From Lucifuga dentata (lineage: Eukaryota; Chordata; Actinopteri; Ophidiiformes; Bythitidae): a DNA stretch of 64,000 nucleotides. Under the pieces are notes generated by a model. That model saw nothing but the letters and a program-made list of their open reading frames with translations, ran no database searches and was not told the DNA's origin. A program made the position numbers and the translations under genes. Each line of letters begins with the position of its first letter. Within the stretch, counting starts at the first letter, position 1. This document shows, piece after piece, positions 49,401 to 61,455 of the stretch. The stretch lies in assembly GCA_014773175.1 (NCBI GenBank), contig VXCM01002021.1, positions 1-64,000 on the forward strand, in the 5' to 3' direction.

Positions 49401-50371
49401 CGTCACTAGTGAAGCGTTCAAGTACTGGCAAGAATATTGGAATTACTAAGAACAGTCACTGGAATAATTGAAGGGAACCTAAAATGACACAGATGATAGA
49501 TTTAGGAGGGAAATGATTGAATCATTGAAGCCGTGCGATGAAGTGCCTTATAGGACAAAAATCATGTTTCGTTCACACACACGCTAGTGTCACCACGCAT
49601 ACGGCGCTTCATATTTCCGCCAACTCTTTCTTTACCAACCATAATCTAGCAGTTTATTCGTGTTCTTTTATTTACTCTGTATACCTACAAAAAGCCTAGA
49701 ACCCCTTTTTAATCCTATTTTTTTAACCTGTGTGAGCTCACCTGGCAGCTGTCCAGTTAATTAAAAAAAATAGTTCAAGATGGGAAATCATCATGAAATG
49801 TCTGATCTTCTGTTTATTATAATTCTCCAGGGATAGTTTAGATATTTTTGCTTTTCATTCCTTCACTTTGTAAAGTACATTGTCTCTCATTTGTATCCAG
49901 ACTATAAAAATATATTTTTTTTCACATTATTCGGGCTGAGGGATATTTCGATTAAATCATTAATTGATACTGTGTGAAAAACATCATTGATGTTGGTTGG
50001 TTGGTGAGTTGTGATTGCCCCCTGCTGGATTTTAAGAAGACTGTGATTAGATTGTACCTGTTCACTCCACCTAAAACTTTCACAAAACAAGAGAATTTCG
50101 ACATTATACTACATTGAAAATTTCATAGAAATTCAACTTTATATTATCAGAAAGAAATCAGAAACTACAATAATTCAAAACAAGTTTGGCAAGGCAAGAC
50201 ATTTATTCCCATCCATAGCTGCAAAGGAAGCTGGTTAAACTCCTCCAACTGCAGTACAGATATCAGCAGGTAGCACAGATTATAGCAATTTGAATTTTGT
50301 AGGATATCACTAGTTTACACTGCCTGTGATGAAAATACATTTTCTATTTCAGACATGAGTGATCACGGGCT

Positions 50372-50403
50372 GTGTTCACTACCACAATTGTGGTAGTGAA
50401 CAC
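50372..50403. repeat. 32-bp perfect palindrome
   Basis: The half-site gtgttcactaccacaa is followed at once by its exact reverse complement, with no spacer. The symmetry stops at both outer bases. It is 154 bp left of the hAT element and is not part of its terminal repeat. Confidence 0.9.
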
Positions 50404-51096
50404 TAACTTACAAATGTCATTTGTGAATTAGTGAAATAAACCTCACAGTGTTGCACTGGCTAATGCAGTAAGATTGTAGGTTCAATGGAAAGTGTTTGTT
50501 TCGCAGAGAGGCCTCAAAGAGAAAGAGGGGAGGTCTGATGATGGAAGTAAAAAGAACAGCGACGGTTCGTTAATGCGGGGCGCTGGGGCGCCGCCCCCCT
50601 CCAAATATCTAGAAAAGAAAGTCTACTTAAACATGTTAAACATACATTAATTATATAATACGGAATAATTATAAAATAAATAATTGTGTACTCCTACATC
50701 GCGCCTGTAGTTTGCAAGTGCCTCTCAGGATTCATTAAAAATGTACTTGTTTAAGTTCTATATAAATACACATACTTCCTGGGTGAAGGGCGCCGGCCTA
50801 ATGAGTGTGTATGTAGGTCCTTCAAGTTTTGACAAGCACGTGACCTGAGACTGCTCTTTCATTGGCTTCTGCAGATTTTTCCCAGACCCTCCCACTTTTA
50901 TTGACAGCGAATTAGTATAGTTTTTTTTTTGGATGTGATGTGAGATTTGAACTGATTGGATGTGAGATTTGGAACGTGATTGGAAATATTGTAGACGCTG
51001 TCTTCCTGGTTCACACCCGCATACAACTCTACAACTCCCCATACAGCGGCCGTCTGTCGTTTTTCTCCTTCGGTAGCTAGCTAGCATTTTCGAGAG

Positions 51097-51760
51097 ATGG
51101 CAACTTCAGGTGGAACTGCGGAAAAAGTAAATTCGGTGCTTTCTTCACAAAAACACTTTCACTGGAAGAAAAGAAGAGGATTAAGGAGCTTGGACCGGAC
51201 CACCTGATTTAAAAATTCAGCAGCAGACAAGTGATGAGGACGAGCTAACACCGGGGCTTCTCCCGCTGCTTTATGACAAACGGAGCTGGCTAACGGGATG
51301 CGGTGTGAGTAATGCCCTTTTTTTATTTCCTTGTTTGCTGTTTCAAAGTGTCGCACAGAAGCGTTGTGGACAACGACGTGTGTACCAGACCTAAAACACC
51401 TGTCTGAGAAATGCAAAGTACCCGCAGCTATCTAGAAAATTGCATGAAGCTCCAGTTTTTTGGCAGGCTAAGCATCGCTGAACAGCTAGATGAAGGCTAC
51501 AGGATTGGCATTAAAAGGCACAGCGAAGAGGTCACAAAAAAAATCGACACATCCTGTCCAGAATAATAGATTGTGTGAAATTTTGTGGAGCCTTTGAGTT
51601 GGCTTTGCGTGGCCACGATGAGAGCGAGGGCTCCAACAAGCCGTGGGTTGGTGGATTTTGCTGCCTCCCTTGATGACACGTTGAAAGAGATGTTGATATC
51701 ATTTGCAGTGTTTGCAAAGAGGAGACTCGTGGGTACCTAAAGAACCCATTTTCATTCAGA
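51097..51760 (+). pseudogene. hAT/ZMYM-like transposase remnant
   Basis: An ATG at 51097 (MATSGGTAEKVN) opens the remnant. A frame change follows before SLEEKKRIKELGPDH. The frame then breaks again in a run of A near 51533, after EEVTK, and in the FELALRGHDESEGS segment, after which DFAASLDDTLKEM appears in another frame. These breaks, and the absence of the dimerisation domain, show a non-functional remnant. Confidence 0.7.
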
Positions 51761-51773
51761 TATCGTGAAGTCA

Positions 51774-51900
51774 GAGGTCAAGGGACCCCTGTGAAATAAT
51801 AATGATGGAGAATAATGTGAGTAAAGGTCCATTTAGNGAGGTCAAGGGACCCCTGTGAAATAATAATGATGGAGAATAATGTGAGTAAAGGTCCATTTAG
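51774..51900. other. N-centred 63-bp duplication (assembly artefact)
   Basis: 51774-51836 equals 51838-51900 with N at 51837, inside the hAT element. Confidence 0.85.
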
Positions 51901-54900
51901 GACTCAAATGTTGGTTAAAATAAATTGAGCAGTATTTTCCAACAGCAGTGAGCAGGATTTAATTCATTCAGCTGATTACTCTGTATTTCTGTGCATGCAT
52001 GTAAACATAGTCAGTGTATAACTGAAGAGATTTATTTTTTTCTCTGTAATTTCAGTTGAAACCGTTATGTTCATTTGCTCTTAAGTTCTTAATTAAATGA
52101 GAAAATACTCAGTACTTTTCATTTGTCAAGTATTTAATTTGGTTATTTCATACAGACTATTTATTTACCTGGTAAATTACCAGGAGACATGCTATATCAT
52201 GATATATCGTGATATATTGAGATATGAAATGATCTATAGCGGGATAGAAGATTTTGTCCATATACCCNAATTTTTTATCACCAGCCGCCACTGAAAAAGA
52301 GAGTATGGCTACAGAGAAAAATCTGTCTGAGATTGTTCCCCTTGTGAAGCCAGAGAGATGCAAAAAGGGAAAGAAATTCATTGTATTGGGGGATGATAAA
52401 TTGAGAGAAGTGGAACAGAGGGAGAACTGGGGGAAACTGGAGTGGCCCCAGCAAAGGAGGAAAGTTAGCAATAAACTGCTGCCACTCTGCAGTGATGATT
52501 AAAGAGGCAAATTGAAGGTGTGTATGTGCAAATGTCTCATTTGCACGTGAGGGTGCAAGGTTAAAAGGATTGATGAACCACCACAAAATTGTTATTTTAC
52601 TTCATCTCTGAGCAAATGGAAAATGCTTGTCAGTGATGACCTTGCGTGATGTGTGTGTGTGTGTGCGCATGTATATTTGGAGATAGCAAGAAATGGAAAA
52701 TGCATGTCAGTGATGGCTCTACATTGGTGAGTGTTAGGTCTCCATGGATTAAAAAACTGAGTCAAAATGGCAAAAATTGTAGCCTAGAATTTTTCAACTC
52801 CATGTGTGACATATTTGTAACCCCAGAGACCATGTAGCTCAGAACTTCAACACCAAATTATACATAAAATGCCTATGGCAAGACTGAGAAATGTACTGTG
52901 ATATATGAATATTCATTGGTCTTGCACATATGGTTTCATAATCTGCTGTCATTCTTAGTGCTATGAAAGAAACTCTTATTTTCATTATTGCGCGAACCAG
53001 TTTTTATTTTTGAGATGAAAATGGTGCACACTGGCAACAGATGTGGGACATTAGCCAGTGATGGAAATGTTGCTGAAGTAGGCAATTTTGGAGTCTTAAA
53101 CGCCATGTCTTGTGAGTAATCATGGCAATATTTGGAATTTGGAATGGCCTATATTTTAATCAACTGACTTGAACATTTAGCATTAATTTAATATGATTAA
53201 TATCAGTCAGAAATCTACATCAGGTCCATAAAGTTAAGCCAAAATTCTGTAAGGATGTTAGATTGGAGTATGTTGGGGATATTTTCCTGGAGTGCCATAA
53301 TTTTTTAATAACAAAAATGATAAAACCTGTTCCCAGTCCACTTCTCAATTCATCATGTCTCTTACTATTGAATAAATTTGGATACCTGTTAGCAATATAG
53401 CTGGCAGATTATTTGACCTCATTTATATAATATTGTTTTATATTTGCTGATCTTGTCTGAGTGCAATATTTGTTGTTGAGAAAGACAATTGACATCTAGT
53501 AGTAGATTTTTTTTTTTTTTTTTTTTTNTTTTTTTTTTTTTTTTTTTACAATGTATGATTACATTGTTCATGTACATTTCATGTACATGTGTTCATGTAC
53601 ATTTTTTGGTAGAAAATCATAACTCTGTTGAGCCTATTTATTTTTGCCATTCATAGTAAACCACATGTATTGATGTGGTCTGTGTTTTTAAAATATGTCT
53701 GACAGACAAGAACTTTTACACATGTATGATTTTAAAAAAAAAAAAAAAAAAAAAAGCTTAATAGACATTGAATCCATTTAAAATGAATGAAACAGGGGAA
53801 GACGGCATTTACTAAAATCAGTGGTATCTTCTCAATATCACTTCTGAGCTTTGGCTGTACAGCACACAATACCAGTTTAACCAGAATAACCACACACAGA
53901 GAGAAAGTTCAGCATTGATGTTTTACTAGAAAAAGAACACAAACCCAATGGAAAGATTGAAATAAAGAAACAGAGTGCTAAAGCCGGAGTGTTTAGTGGA
54001 TAGCAGACAGCCCAGCAGTCACTTTTTTTTGCTGTCCAGCTATGAAATCTTTTGTGCTGAGGTGGCAAAGAAATGAAAACAACACTATCATGAACAGTCT
54101 GTCTGGAGTGTCTGGTATCGACTTTTCACACGTGTCCATTGTAGGAATCCAACATTTACCACATGCTTGTTTGCTGCATTTCTGCTGTACTCATCCACAT
54201 ATCTGCGAGGCCATGTCTGTTTGAAATACACATTTTGTTTTAAGATTTTAATTTCTATTTATATTATGTCTGTTGAATTCAATGTGACATTTAATGTAGG
54301 ACTGGTGCATGTGAGGGACTCTTGTGTGTCGTAAAGGTTTTTCTGTAGACCCAGAATTCTTTTTGTGAAACATCAAAGATTAGAATGCAATGGGTAATGT
54401 TAAGAACAAAGAGCCAGAAAAAAAAAATCAGATTGTCAGTTGGTGTTGTATCTGTATCCTATTGTTTTGCAGTGTGTCAGCCAAAAATGTAGCCATTTTT
54501 GTTTTGCTGAGGTGCATTTTGCACAGAGCGCTGTCCTACAGTGGGACAGAGGGAAGATGAAAGTAGAGGTGAGGAGATGAGGTGCAAGGGTGACAGAAAG
54601 GACAAAGAAAAGAGCAGAAAGGAAGAATGGAGTGGTGTGACAGAGGATATGAGACAAGCAGTACAGTAAAAAAAACAGTGTTAGAGGAATGTCCAGGAAG
54701 AGGGAGAAAAGGAGAGAGGAGGCCAGAAAGATGAGATGAGCAGGGCAGAAATGACAATATTCCAGCCCTAAAATAGTATGACAAAATCCTGTACCATTGT
54801 GATTACCACCACTGTGCTAAACTTGCATTTTAACAAAACAAATAGAACTACACTATTTGAATCACATAAAAATAGATATTTTTCTGTTCCTAAATGTTTC

Positions 54901-56004
54901 ACATATTTCTTAGATTTTAATGAATACTTACTTTCCTACTCCTGAGCCAGGGTGCAAGAAAACATGCCAAAACAGGCTATTATATGTTTTTTTTTTTTGT
55001 TTTTTTTTTAAACCAGTTTCAAACTATTTTCTGGAATTGATTGCTCTTGCCTAGCATTATGGATCCCTTCAGGCCCCTGCCAAAGTGCTTAAGTATTTTT
55101 ATTTGAACTACAGTAGTTAGAATTTGTGAAGGAGCCACCTCTGGTTAGAAGACAAATCACAGAAAGTGCTGATGCTATACACTCTCCACTCCACATACAG
55201 CAGTGTTTCTTGACCATACTATCATGATGGTGGCCCATCCTACCTACAAGGTAGGATCCTACCTACCTAAAAGTACTGTATTTGTAGTATTTGTGTAGTG
55301 TAGTATTTCAGAGTTATATACTGGAATCTACACACTGCTTCAAGGGACCTTTGTCCATAACAGGAACATGTTGATGGGTAAATACCAGTGAAAAGTAGTG
55401 AATAACTAATGGTGCAACAGTCAAACCATCTGAGACAAAAGAAAACATCAAAACTTCTAATGGTGCAGACCCTGTATATGCAACAGTGTGTATTTGTGAG
55501 TTTATACATGTGTGACTGTGTGAGTGCCAGATGGACATTCAGTGTTGGACACACAAGGACAGTGGCATATTAATATTCTCAAGTTATCAAAAAACAGCCA
55601 TATGACAATGTATTCTATGGCCTGTGACAATCAGTGATCAATGTTTTCTATAGTTCTCTATAGACGTATAGATATATATTTATTTGTATTATATATAATA
55701 TGTAGGTTTATAAAAAGATTCTGTCTTAATTACAATAGTGGCATTTTCTTTTATATTCATTATTGCAATGAACTGTTATCTAAGATGATTAAAAAAGACA
55801 GGTGAGTTCTGTTTTGCTACGCAGTTATTTACAACAGTTTTAAAAAGCAAGCTTGCTGACCTGGTACCTTTCCCTGGTCACTGGAGGATACAGGAGATCT
55901 CAAATGACACCTAAACTACCTACATGATTCAGTACATATAAGAAAAATTAACATTTTAGCTTGATCTTTATGGTTCCAGTCATATGAAGCACACACAGCA
56001 GAGG

Positions 56005-56307
56005 AAAATGGTTCTCAACCTTTTTTATTTAAGAACAAATGCTCTACTCTAGATATCTTTTGCAGACATGCAAAGAATGACGAACTTTGACACTAAAACA
56101 TAATTTGCATTTTCTCGTGTCAGGTGAATTTAAAATAGCTACTTGAGAGGGCCTTGAGGCTGCATTTATTTTTCCAAAAGAAAACAAGATTTTACAATTC
56201 CTTATTACTTTGAAATTAATTTTCCCGTTCCTAAAATCATCTTGCATGCCAAAGAAGTCACTGATGTTTTCAAACATCAGTTCTCGGTGTTCAGGTTGAG
56301 AAGCACT
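56005..56307. mobile_element. Short Charlie/hAT-like MITE
   Basis: The left end aatggttctcaacctttttt and the right end aggttgagaagcacttt are inverted relatives of the classic hAT terminus CAGTGGTTCTCAACC. The roughly 300-bp interior has no coding signal. The outermost bases are degraded, so the target duplication cannot be read. Confidence 0.55.
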
Positions 56308-57338
56308 TTGTTAGGTGGCCATTTGAGATCGCTTCTTGTGACTTTTTTCTCTCTTTTCATCTGTTATCACAGAATATACGTACACCTTTGCCTCTCAGCA
56401 AAAAATAATCATCATTTGCTATTTAGCATTTCTACTGTCATGATGGCGTTGATGGAGTTCATTGATTACTACTACTGTATTTTTTTCTTTACAAACCCCC
56501 TGTGTGTTCTATGGCCTGATCAGCCATATGTGTGTTCGAGGTTACTTCTGTTCTATATTGACTGATTATCTCCTTGGTCTGGGCGAGAAATCAATCTATA
56601 TGCGTAGTAAGAAAGCATTTTCCTTTAGTTTGAACAGTCCGGCAAAGTAGCGAGCTTGCACAGTCCAAACATTCGAGCTTACAGTTTTCTGGTCTTCGAA
56701 TGGTAATATACCTGGCACTCAGTCCTTGCAGGCATGTTAAGATAATGATGGTGATGACGAAAACAATGTTTGTCTTTATAAGGCGTTGTTAAGGGGTGTG
56801 GCTTATTTGCCAACAGTGTCCAATGAAGTCAGAACAGAACCATAATTGTTATTTTCATCATCAACTGTTATCATCTTTATCACGGTCATCATCATGATCA
56901 CTTTTGTTGTCATGTTCACAGTCCAGATGTTCATTTCTTGTAAGTCTGTGCTGGGTTTCCTGTCAGTTTGTTTATATCAGATCCTCTCAAAAAACTAACA
57001 TTGAATGCTGCAGACAAGTGTGATCATCCATTGTTCTGCTGTTTACTCCACAGTTCCGTATAGCTCACTTGTCTCTGTAAAGTACATCAATGGCAGCAGG
57101 AAAGTGAGATGACGATTTGCAGTGTGCATGTGTGTTTGTGGATGTAATGTCTGCATTTGTTTATTTCAGTATCTGGGTACTGAGTTAAGTGAATGCATCA
57201 TGAATATGAATGCTGCTGTGTTTGAGTTTGTGTTTATGTGAATATGCAGTAGTGTGTAAGCATGTGGGTACGTGCGTGTCTTTGTCAAAGTCTGAGTAGT
57301 TGTATTTGTCAGTAAGGCACGGCAGGTGTTTTTGGTTT

Positions 57339-57503
57339 TCAGGGCAGTCCGGAGGAGACCACTGCAAGGCCAGGGTGTCGGAGGGAGGCGTGGCCAACAT
57401 GCACAGCTTTGGGGCAGTCTGGCGTCAGGACACGGCCATTCTCCCCCACACTTCCTGTGATGGACAGACGGGCCTTGTTCCGCATGGCTTCAGAAAAAGA
57501 CAG
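57339..57503 (-). CDS. gria4: gria4 alternative exon: long C-terminal tail
   Basis: This 165-nt exon reads [20 protein letters not shown], then [15 protein letters not shown] and [19 protein letters not shown] and stop. It matches the long cytoplasmic tail of GluA4 (human [18 protein letters not shown], then PDCPKAVH, ending in SDLP). The acceptor on the minus strand is tatag and the exon starts in phase 0, so it joins directly to the KRMK end of the 61564-61701 exon. In GluA4 this tail carries the membrane-proximal PKA/PKC-regulated serine (RLSITGS) and the 4.1N-binding juxtamembrane region that govern surface delivery. The C-terminal part ([12 protein letters not shown]) has diverged from mammals, but the final GLP end type is kept. 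Confidence 0.93.
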   Translation of the reverse strand: MSFSEAMRNKARLSITGSVGENGRVLTPDCPKAVHVGHASLRHPGLAVVSSGLP

Positions 57504-57643
57504 CTATATTAAGAGAGACGGAAAAGAGAAGAAAATGACAGGTCAGGTAAGAAAGAGCAGAGCGGAGGTTTTAAATGGAAATACTCAGGGACTGTGCATA
57601 GAAATCTACATGTCAAATGTGACTACTTGCTTACAAACACACA

Positions 57644-57692
<49 letters not shown>

Positions 57693-60600
57693 TACACATC
57701 ATGCACATGCCTGTACATATACACCACACAAGACATCCACTAGCTCGCTAACAGAGGTAAACACTGTAAGGGTGTGATCACACATAGTTAATCTGTCTAA
57801 ACGGGTTTTAAAAGTTCTGCTTTTTGCATTTCAACCTTACTCAGTTTACCCAATATAAGCAAACAAAGTTTAGTAATAAAGTTACATTAACTCATAAGTA
57901 GCTGTTTATTAGATGGGTTTGGAAATCTGTGGGATACAAGAGTTTGTAAGGAGCAAAAGGAACTTAAACCAGTTCAGTTTCAGTACTTATCTGAGCCTGC
58001 TGCAGTTGTCTATGGGTTTTTTTTTTTCTAACCATAATCAATGTTCTTTAATTCCTCATACCAGGTAAGAACACTTGAAATAAATAATTCAGTTACTCTC
58101 AATCAAGATTGGCTAATCAACATCATCATGGTAGTTTTTCCAGCTTGTGCAGCTGTTGGTTGTAATGAACTTTTGTCTTCTTACACCAGTAAAACCCAGG
58201 TATTGTCACTCATAAATACAGGTTTTTGGGAAGAGGACTGACACTTTCTTTTTAATAGAATCCTAATATGATTGTTAGTTACAATAGTTACAAACCCAAG
58301 TTTGAAGAGCTTTGGAAAATTCTAAACAAATTTTATTAAAGGAATAATAAATATATATATATGTTTGATTCAAATGCGCACAGTGTGAACACACCCTAAA
58401 CCACACATTCAAATCTCACTAAAATGCTATCACACAATGCTAATAGTTTAAAAAAAAGAAAAAAAGCAAAACCCCAAAAGAAACTTAAGAACAGGCATCA
58501 ATCAACAAGCTTAGGTTGTAGACATCTGCATTTCATAGGTGGTCAATGCATTTCTGGATTCTGGATTTTCAGTAATCCCAAAAAGTAGGGTGCAGTTTGG
58601 AAAAGATAGGATTTGGAAAGACAAAGGGAAAACATGAAGGAGTGAATGTTCTTTCAAGGTTTCAGATTTATAGTGAGGGAGTGACTGACTATACTGTTCA
58701 GAGAAGGGGGACACTTCACGGGGACAGGCTACTCCATGATGCTTCAGTTAGGTTCTCACTGCTGATGTTCAAGGAGATCTTGTATTGACAGGTCTTGTTT
58801 TCAGACTCAAGTCTGTGTACTTTTTATTTATTTATTTTTACATATTTTAGATTTAAACAGGTTTTGCCAGTGCTATGATTTTGACATAAAAGGTTCCCAG
58901 TTTACAGTTTTTGTTGTAACCACAACTCTGGGGCTTTCACACATAAACAATTTTCAAAATTGGTTAACCTGACAAATTAACTGTAAAGAATACTAGGAAA
59001 GGATGGTTGGATGCTGCAATTTGGCATCCATGACCAACATACTCAGTTACCTCATCAGTTTCTGAAACAGCAAGTTGATGTTTTACTTGTAAACGTGTTT
59101 TACTTGTAATCACTGTTCGCTTGATGGATTTGTGAAGAATCAGCCTTCTGATGTGCTATAATTTAGCCTGTATTATACTGTATATTACTCAGTTTGGTCT
59201 AGATCTCTATATTAACAAACAGCCAATAGAGTTAATGCACTGCAGAAAAAGAGACAATTTTGTCCCCTCATGCTTAGCTCAGCTAAATGGAAACGGTGGA
59301 AATCGTTTTTCTAAAAGTACCCAGGATGATTTTCAGAGAAAAAACAGATCTCTTGTGGAATATTATGTTTAGATAAACGTACCACCATTTTATAAAGTTT
59401 CTTAACAAGCCATGATAAATGGCATTTATGGATAACACTCGATTTTGATTATGAGATTAGTGTTTTGAGGTAATCACAATACTTCCAATGCTTCCTTTCA
59501 TTTCAGTTAATTACTTTTCTACATCATTTTTTTCTTTCTCTCTCTTCCTCTTTTTTTTCCAAAAAAAAAGACATCATTAAGTAGCCATTTTATATGAAGT
59601 GTTTGCTTCATCAATTATTCCTCTGATTAACATAAAGTATTAGTGCTGTATTGAAGTTTAAAAGATTGTACTAAGTAAAAAGATGTCTGTTTGGGCTGTC
59701 TATAACAGGGGTGCACAACTCTCGTTTACAGATGAAACATGAAGCAGTGTGGGTTACAAACCACCAGAGCTCAGGAAAGGTAAATTCTGATATATTTTTA
59801 AACCTTCTACCTGCTACTCAGATGAGCCTGATATGTGAAGGGATACAACTGCAAACAAGCTGTAGCTAATGAACAAAGATCACAAAAATTTAGAATCCTG
59901 GTCACTGAAACTTGAAAAATGAATACTGATCTGCCTGGCTGAGCAACATTTTAAACAAAATTACTATTAAATGTACATCTATAACCACATATATGTTAAT
60001 TTAAACATTCCTTAGCCACAATTTATTTAAGTTCTGTTCAAAATCTACTCAATCTCTTGTCCATATAGGAAGAAGTAATTGTAGTTTAGGGCTATACTGA
60101 CATTTTGATTTAACTACAATAGAACAATATCAACAACCTGATTCAGGATCCACATCCATGGCTGTCTTTAATTGTCAGGTCTGTACAAGACAGCAGATGG
60201 AGAATTTAAATAGAAAATAAATGGATAGGCTTATAAATTATAGCATTTTGCACTAAATCTCATACTGAATCAATTGATGCCTGCAGATTGAGTAGGTATG
60301 AATAGAAAGCCAAAAAAAAAAAAAAATNAAAAAAAAAAAAAAACATTATTAATGGGTGCTTGTTATTTCATTCAATAACACATACTGTACTGTACCAGAC
60401 AGTGTTACCTGAAAGAGCAAAATGAAGTCAGTGTTTTGAGAGTGCAGCAGAAACTTGACTCAAACTGTCAGAAGATTCAGCATAAACTGGTTTGAATTGG
60501 TTCAGTGTGACTAAGCCTCAAGAGGCACTGAACAAAACTGTTTTCTGCTATCATGCTCACCCTACAAATTACTTTATCCATATAATAGGAATTACTGCAA

Positions 60601-61455
60601 AAACTGTGGTTACGTTGATAAAAAATAGCTGAGAAAGAAGAGAAATTCTCTGGCATGAGGAATATCATCTGTTTTTTTTCTTCACCTAATAGACGCATTA
60701 TGAGTAAAACACATCATTGTGACCAAGAAAAATATAATCTGGAATCTTACAAATGTTATAAAATCTCAACATATGATTTTTAAGAGTTTCAGATGAACTT
60801 TAACATTTAGATAAACAGAATAACCTGAGCTGGCTTGTATGTTAAAACCAATTACCGGATAAATCAGTAAATATCTTTGATTCATGTCTTATTCTGTGAC
60901 AGTGACCTTATTAGTCTCTGAAGATAAGAGTTGTGCACCCCACTCCATCATTATTTCTGTAACTGTTAGTCAAGAGTACAATGCAGGTGCCTAGTCCAGT
61001 CATCAGCCAAGAGCATCACCATCATATCATAGTAATCATCATCACCACCATCATCATCATCATCATCATCATCTGCAGCCAAAGACGATGGAACCAAATC
61101 TGTAGTCACAGAATTCTAACCCCAATCTAGCCTGGGGTGAAGTGCTAAGTAATGAAACGTGACAACCATAAGAGGACACAAAATAATGGTAACTCAAAAT
61201 CTAAGAAATTGTTTAGTCAATAATAAACAAAAAAGATCAGCCGAAATAGGATTTCACAGTGGGAAAACAATAGAGATGAAAAGCTACATTGGTTCCACAA
61301 TGCTTGACTACATTCTTATCGCCACAATGGAAACAGCACAGTCATATGTGGCTGCTGCAACAGCCTCTACATCGACAAAACAATAATCTACAGTACCACC
61401 ACCATAATCAACACCACCATTACCGCACCTATATGGGAGCCTCTAAATCCTACCC
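57504..61455 (-). other. gria4 intron/3' UTR between the two tail choices
   Basis: For the long isoform this is intron. For the short isoform its 61455 end is 3' UTR. It holds a (CA)n at 57651-57689, a 1.24-kb hAT-like TIR element (59706-60943) containing a poly-A interrupted by an N, and an (ATC)n run near 61040-61074. No further exon was recognised. Confidence 0.75.
59706..60943. mobile_element. hAT-like TIR element in gria4
   Basis: It starts caggggtgcacaactctcg and ends gataagagttgtgcaccccac. The shared GGGGTGCACAACTCT is a 15-bp perfect core of a longer imperfect inverted repeat. The left flank gtctataa fits the hAT target preference nTnTAnAn. The 1.24-kb interior has no long frame and contains a poly-A run with an N at 60328. 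It lies between the short- and long-tail exons of gria4. Confidence 0.65.

Larger units (their letters stand above)
50557..52293 (+). mobile_element. Decayed hAT transposon with ZMYM-like transposase
   Basis: Terminal inverted repeats start CAGCGACGGTTCGTTAAT on the left and, reversed, CAGTGGCGGCTGGTGAT on the right. They are flanked by an 8-bp near-perfect duplication (aaaaagaa/aaaaagag). Inside, plus-strand fragments in several frames resemble the fish hAT transposase family related to ZMYM proteins: LEEKKRIKELGPDH near 51160, LDEGYRIGIKRHSEEVTK near 51490, and IIDCVKFCGAFELALRGHDE near 51565. Frameshifts and stops separate them, so the transposase is dead and only the front part remains. 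A 63-bp assembly duplication (51774-51900) and an N at 52268 lie within it. Confidence 0.8.
49401..57338. other. Intergenic region between aasdhppt and gria4
   Basis: About 8 kb with no conserved gene. In human, KBTBD3 and MSANTD4 lie in this position, but no kelch/BTB frame and no Myb/SANT frame was found. Contents are a 32-bp palindrome (50372-50403), a decayed hAT/ZMYM-like transposon (50557-52293), poly-T/poly-A tracts near 53.5 and 53.7 kb, and a short Charlie-like MITE (about 56005-56307). Confidence 0.65.

Noticed and set aside
52294..52502. Frame MATEKNLSEIVPLVKPERCK right of the hAT element
   Set aside because: A short lysine-rich frame of about 68 codons with no known domain, no splice-linked neighbour and an upstream N. 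Too weak to call a gene.
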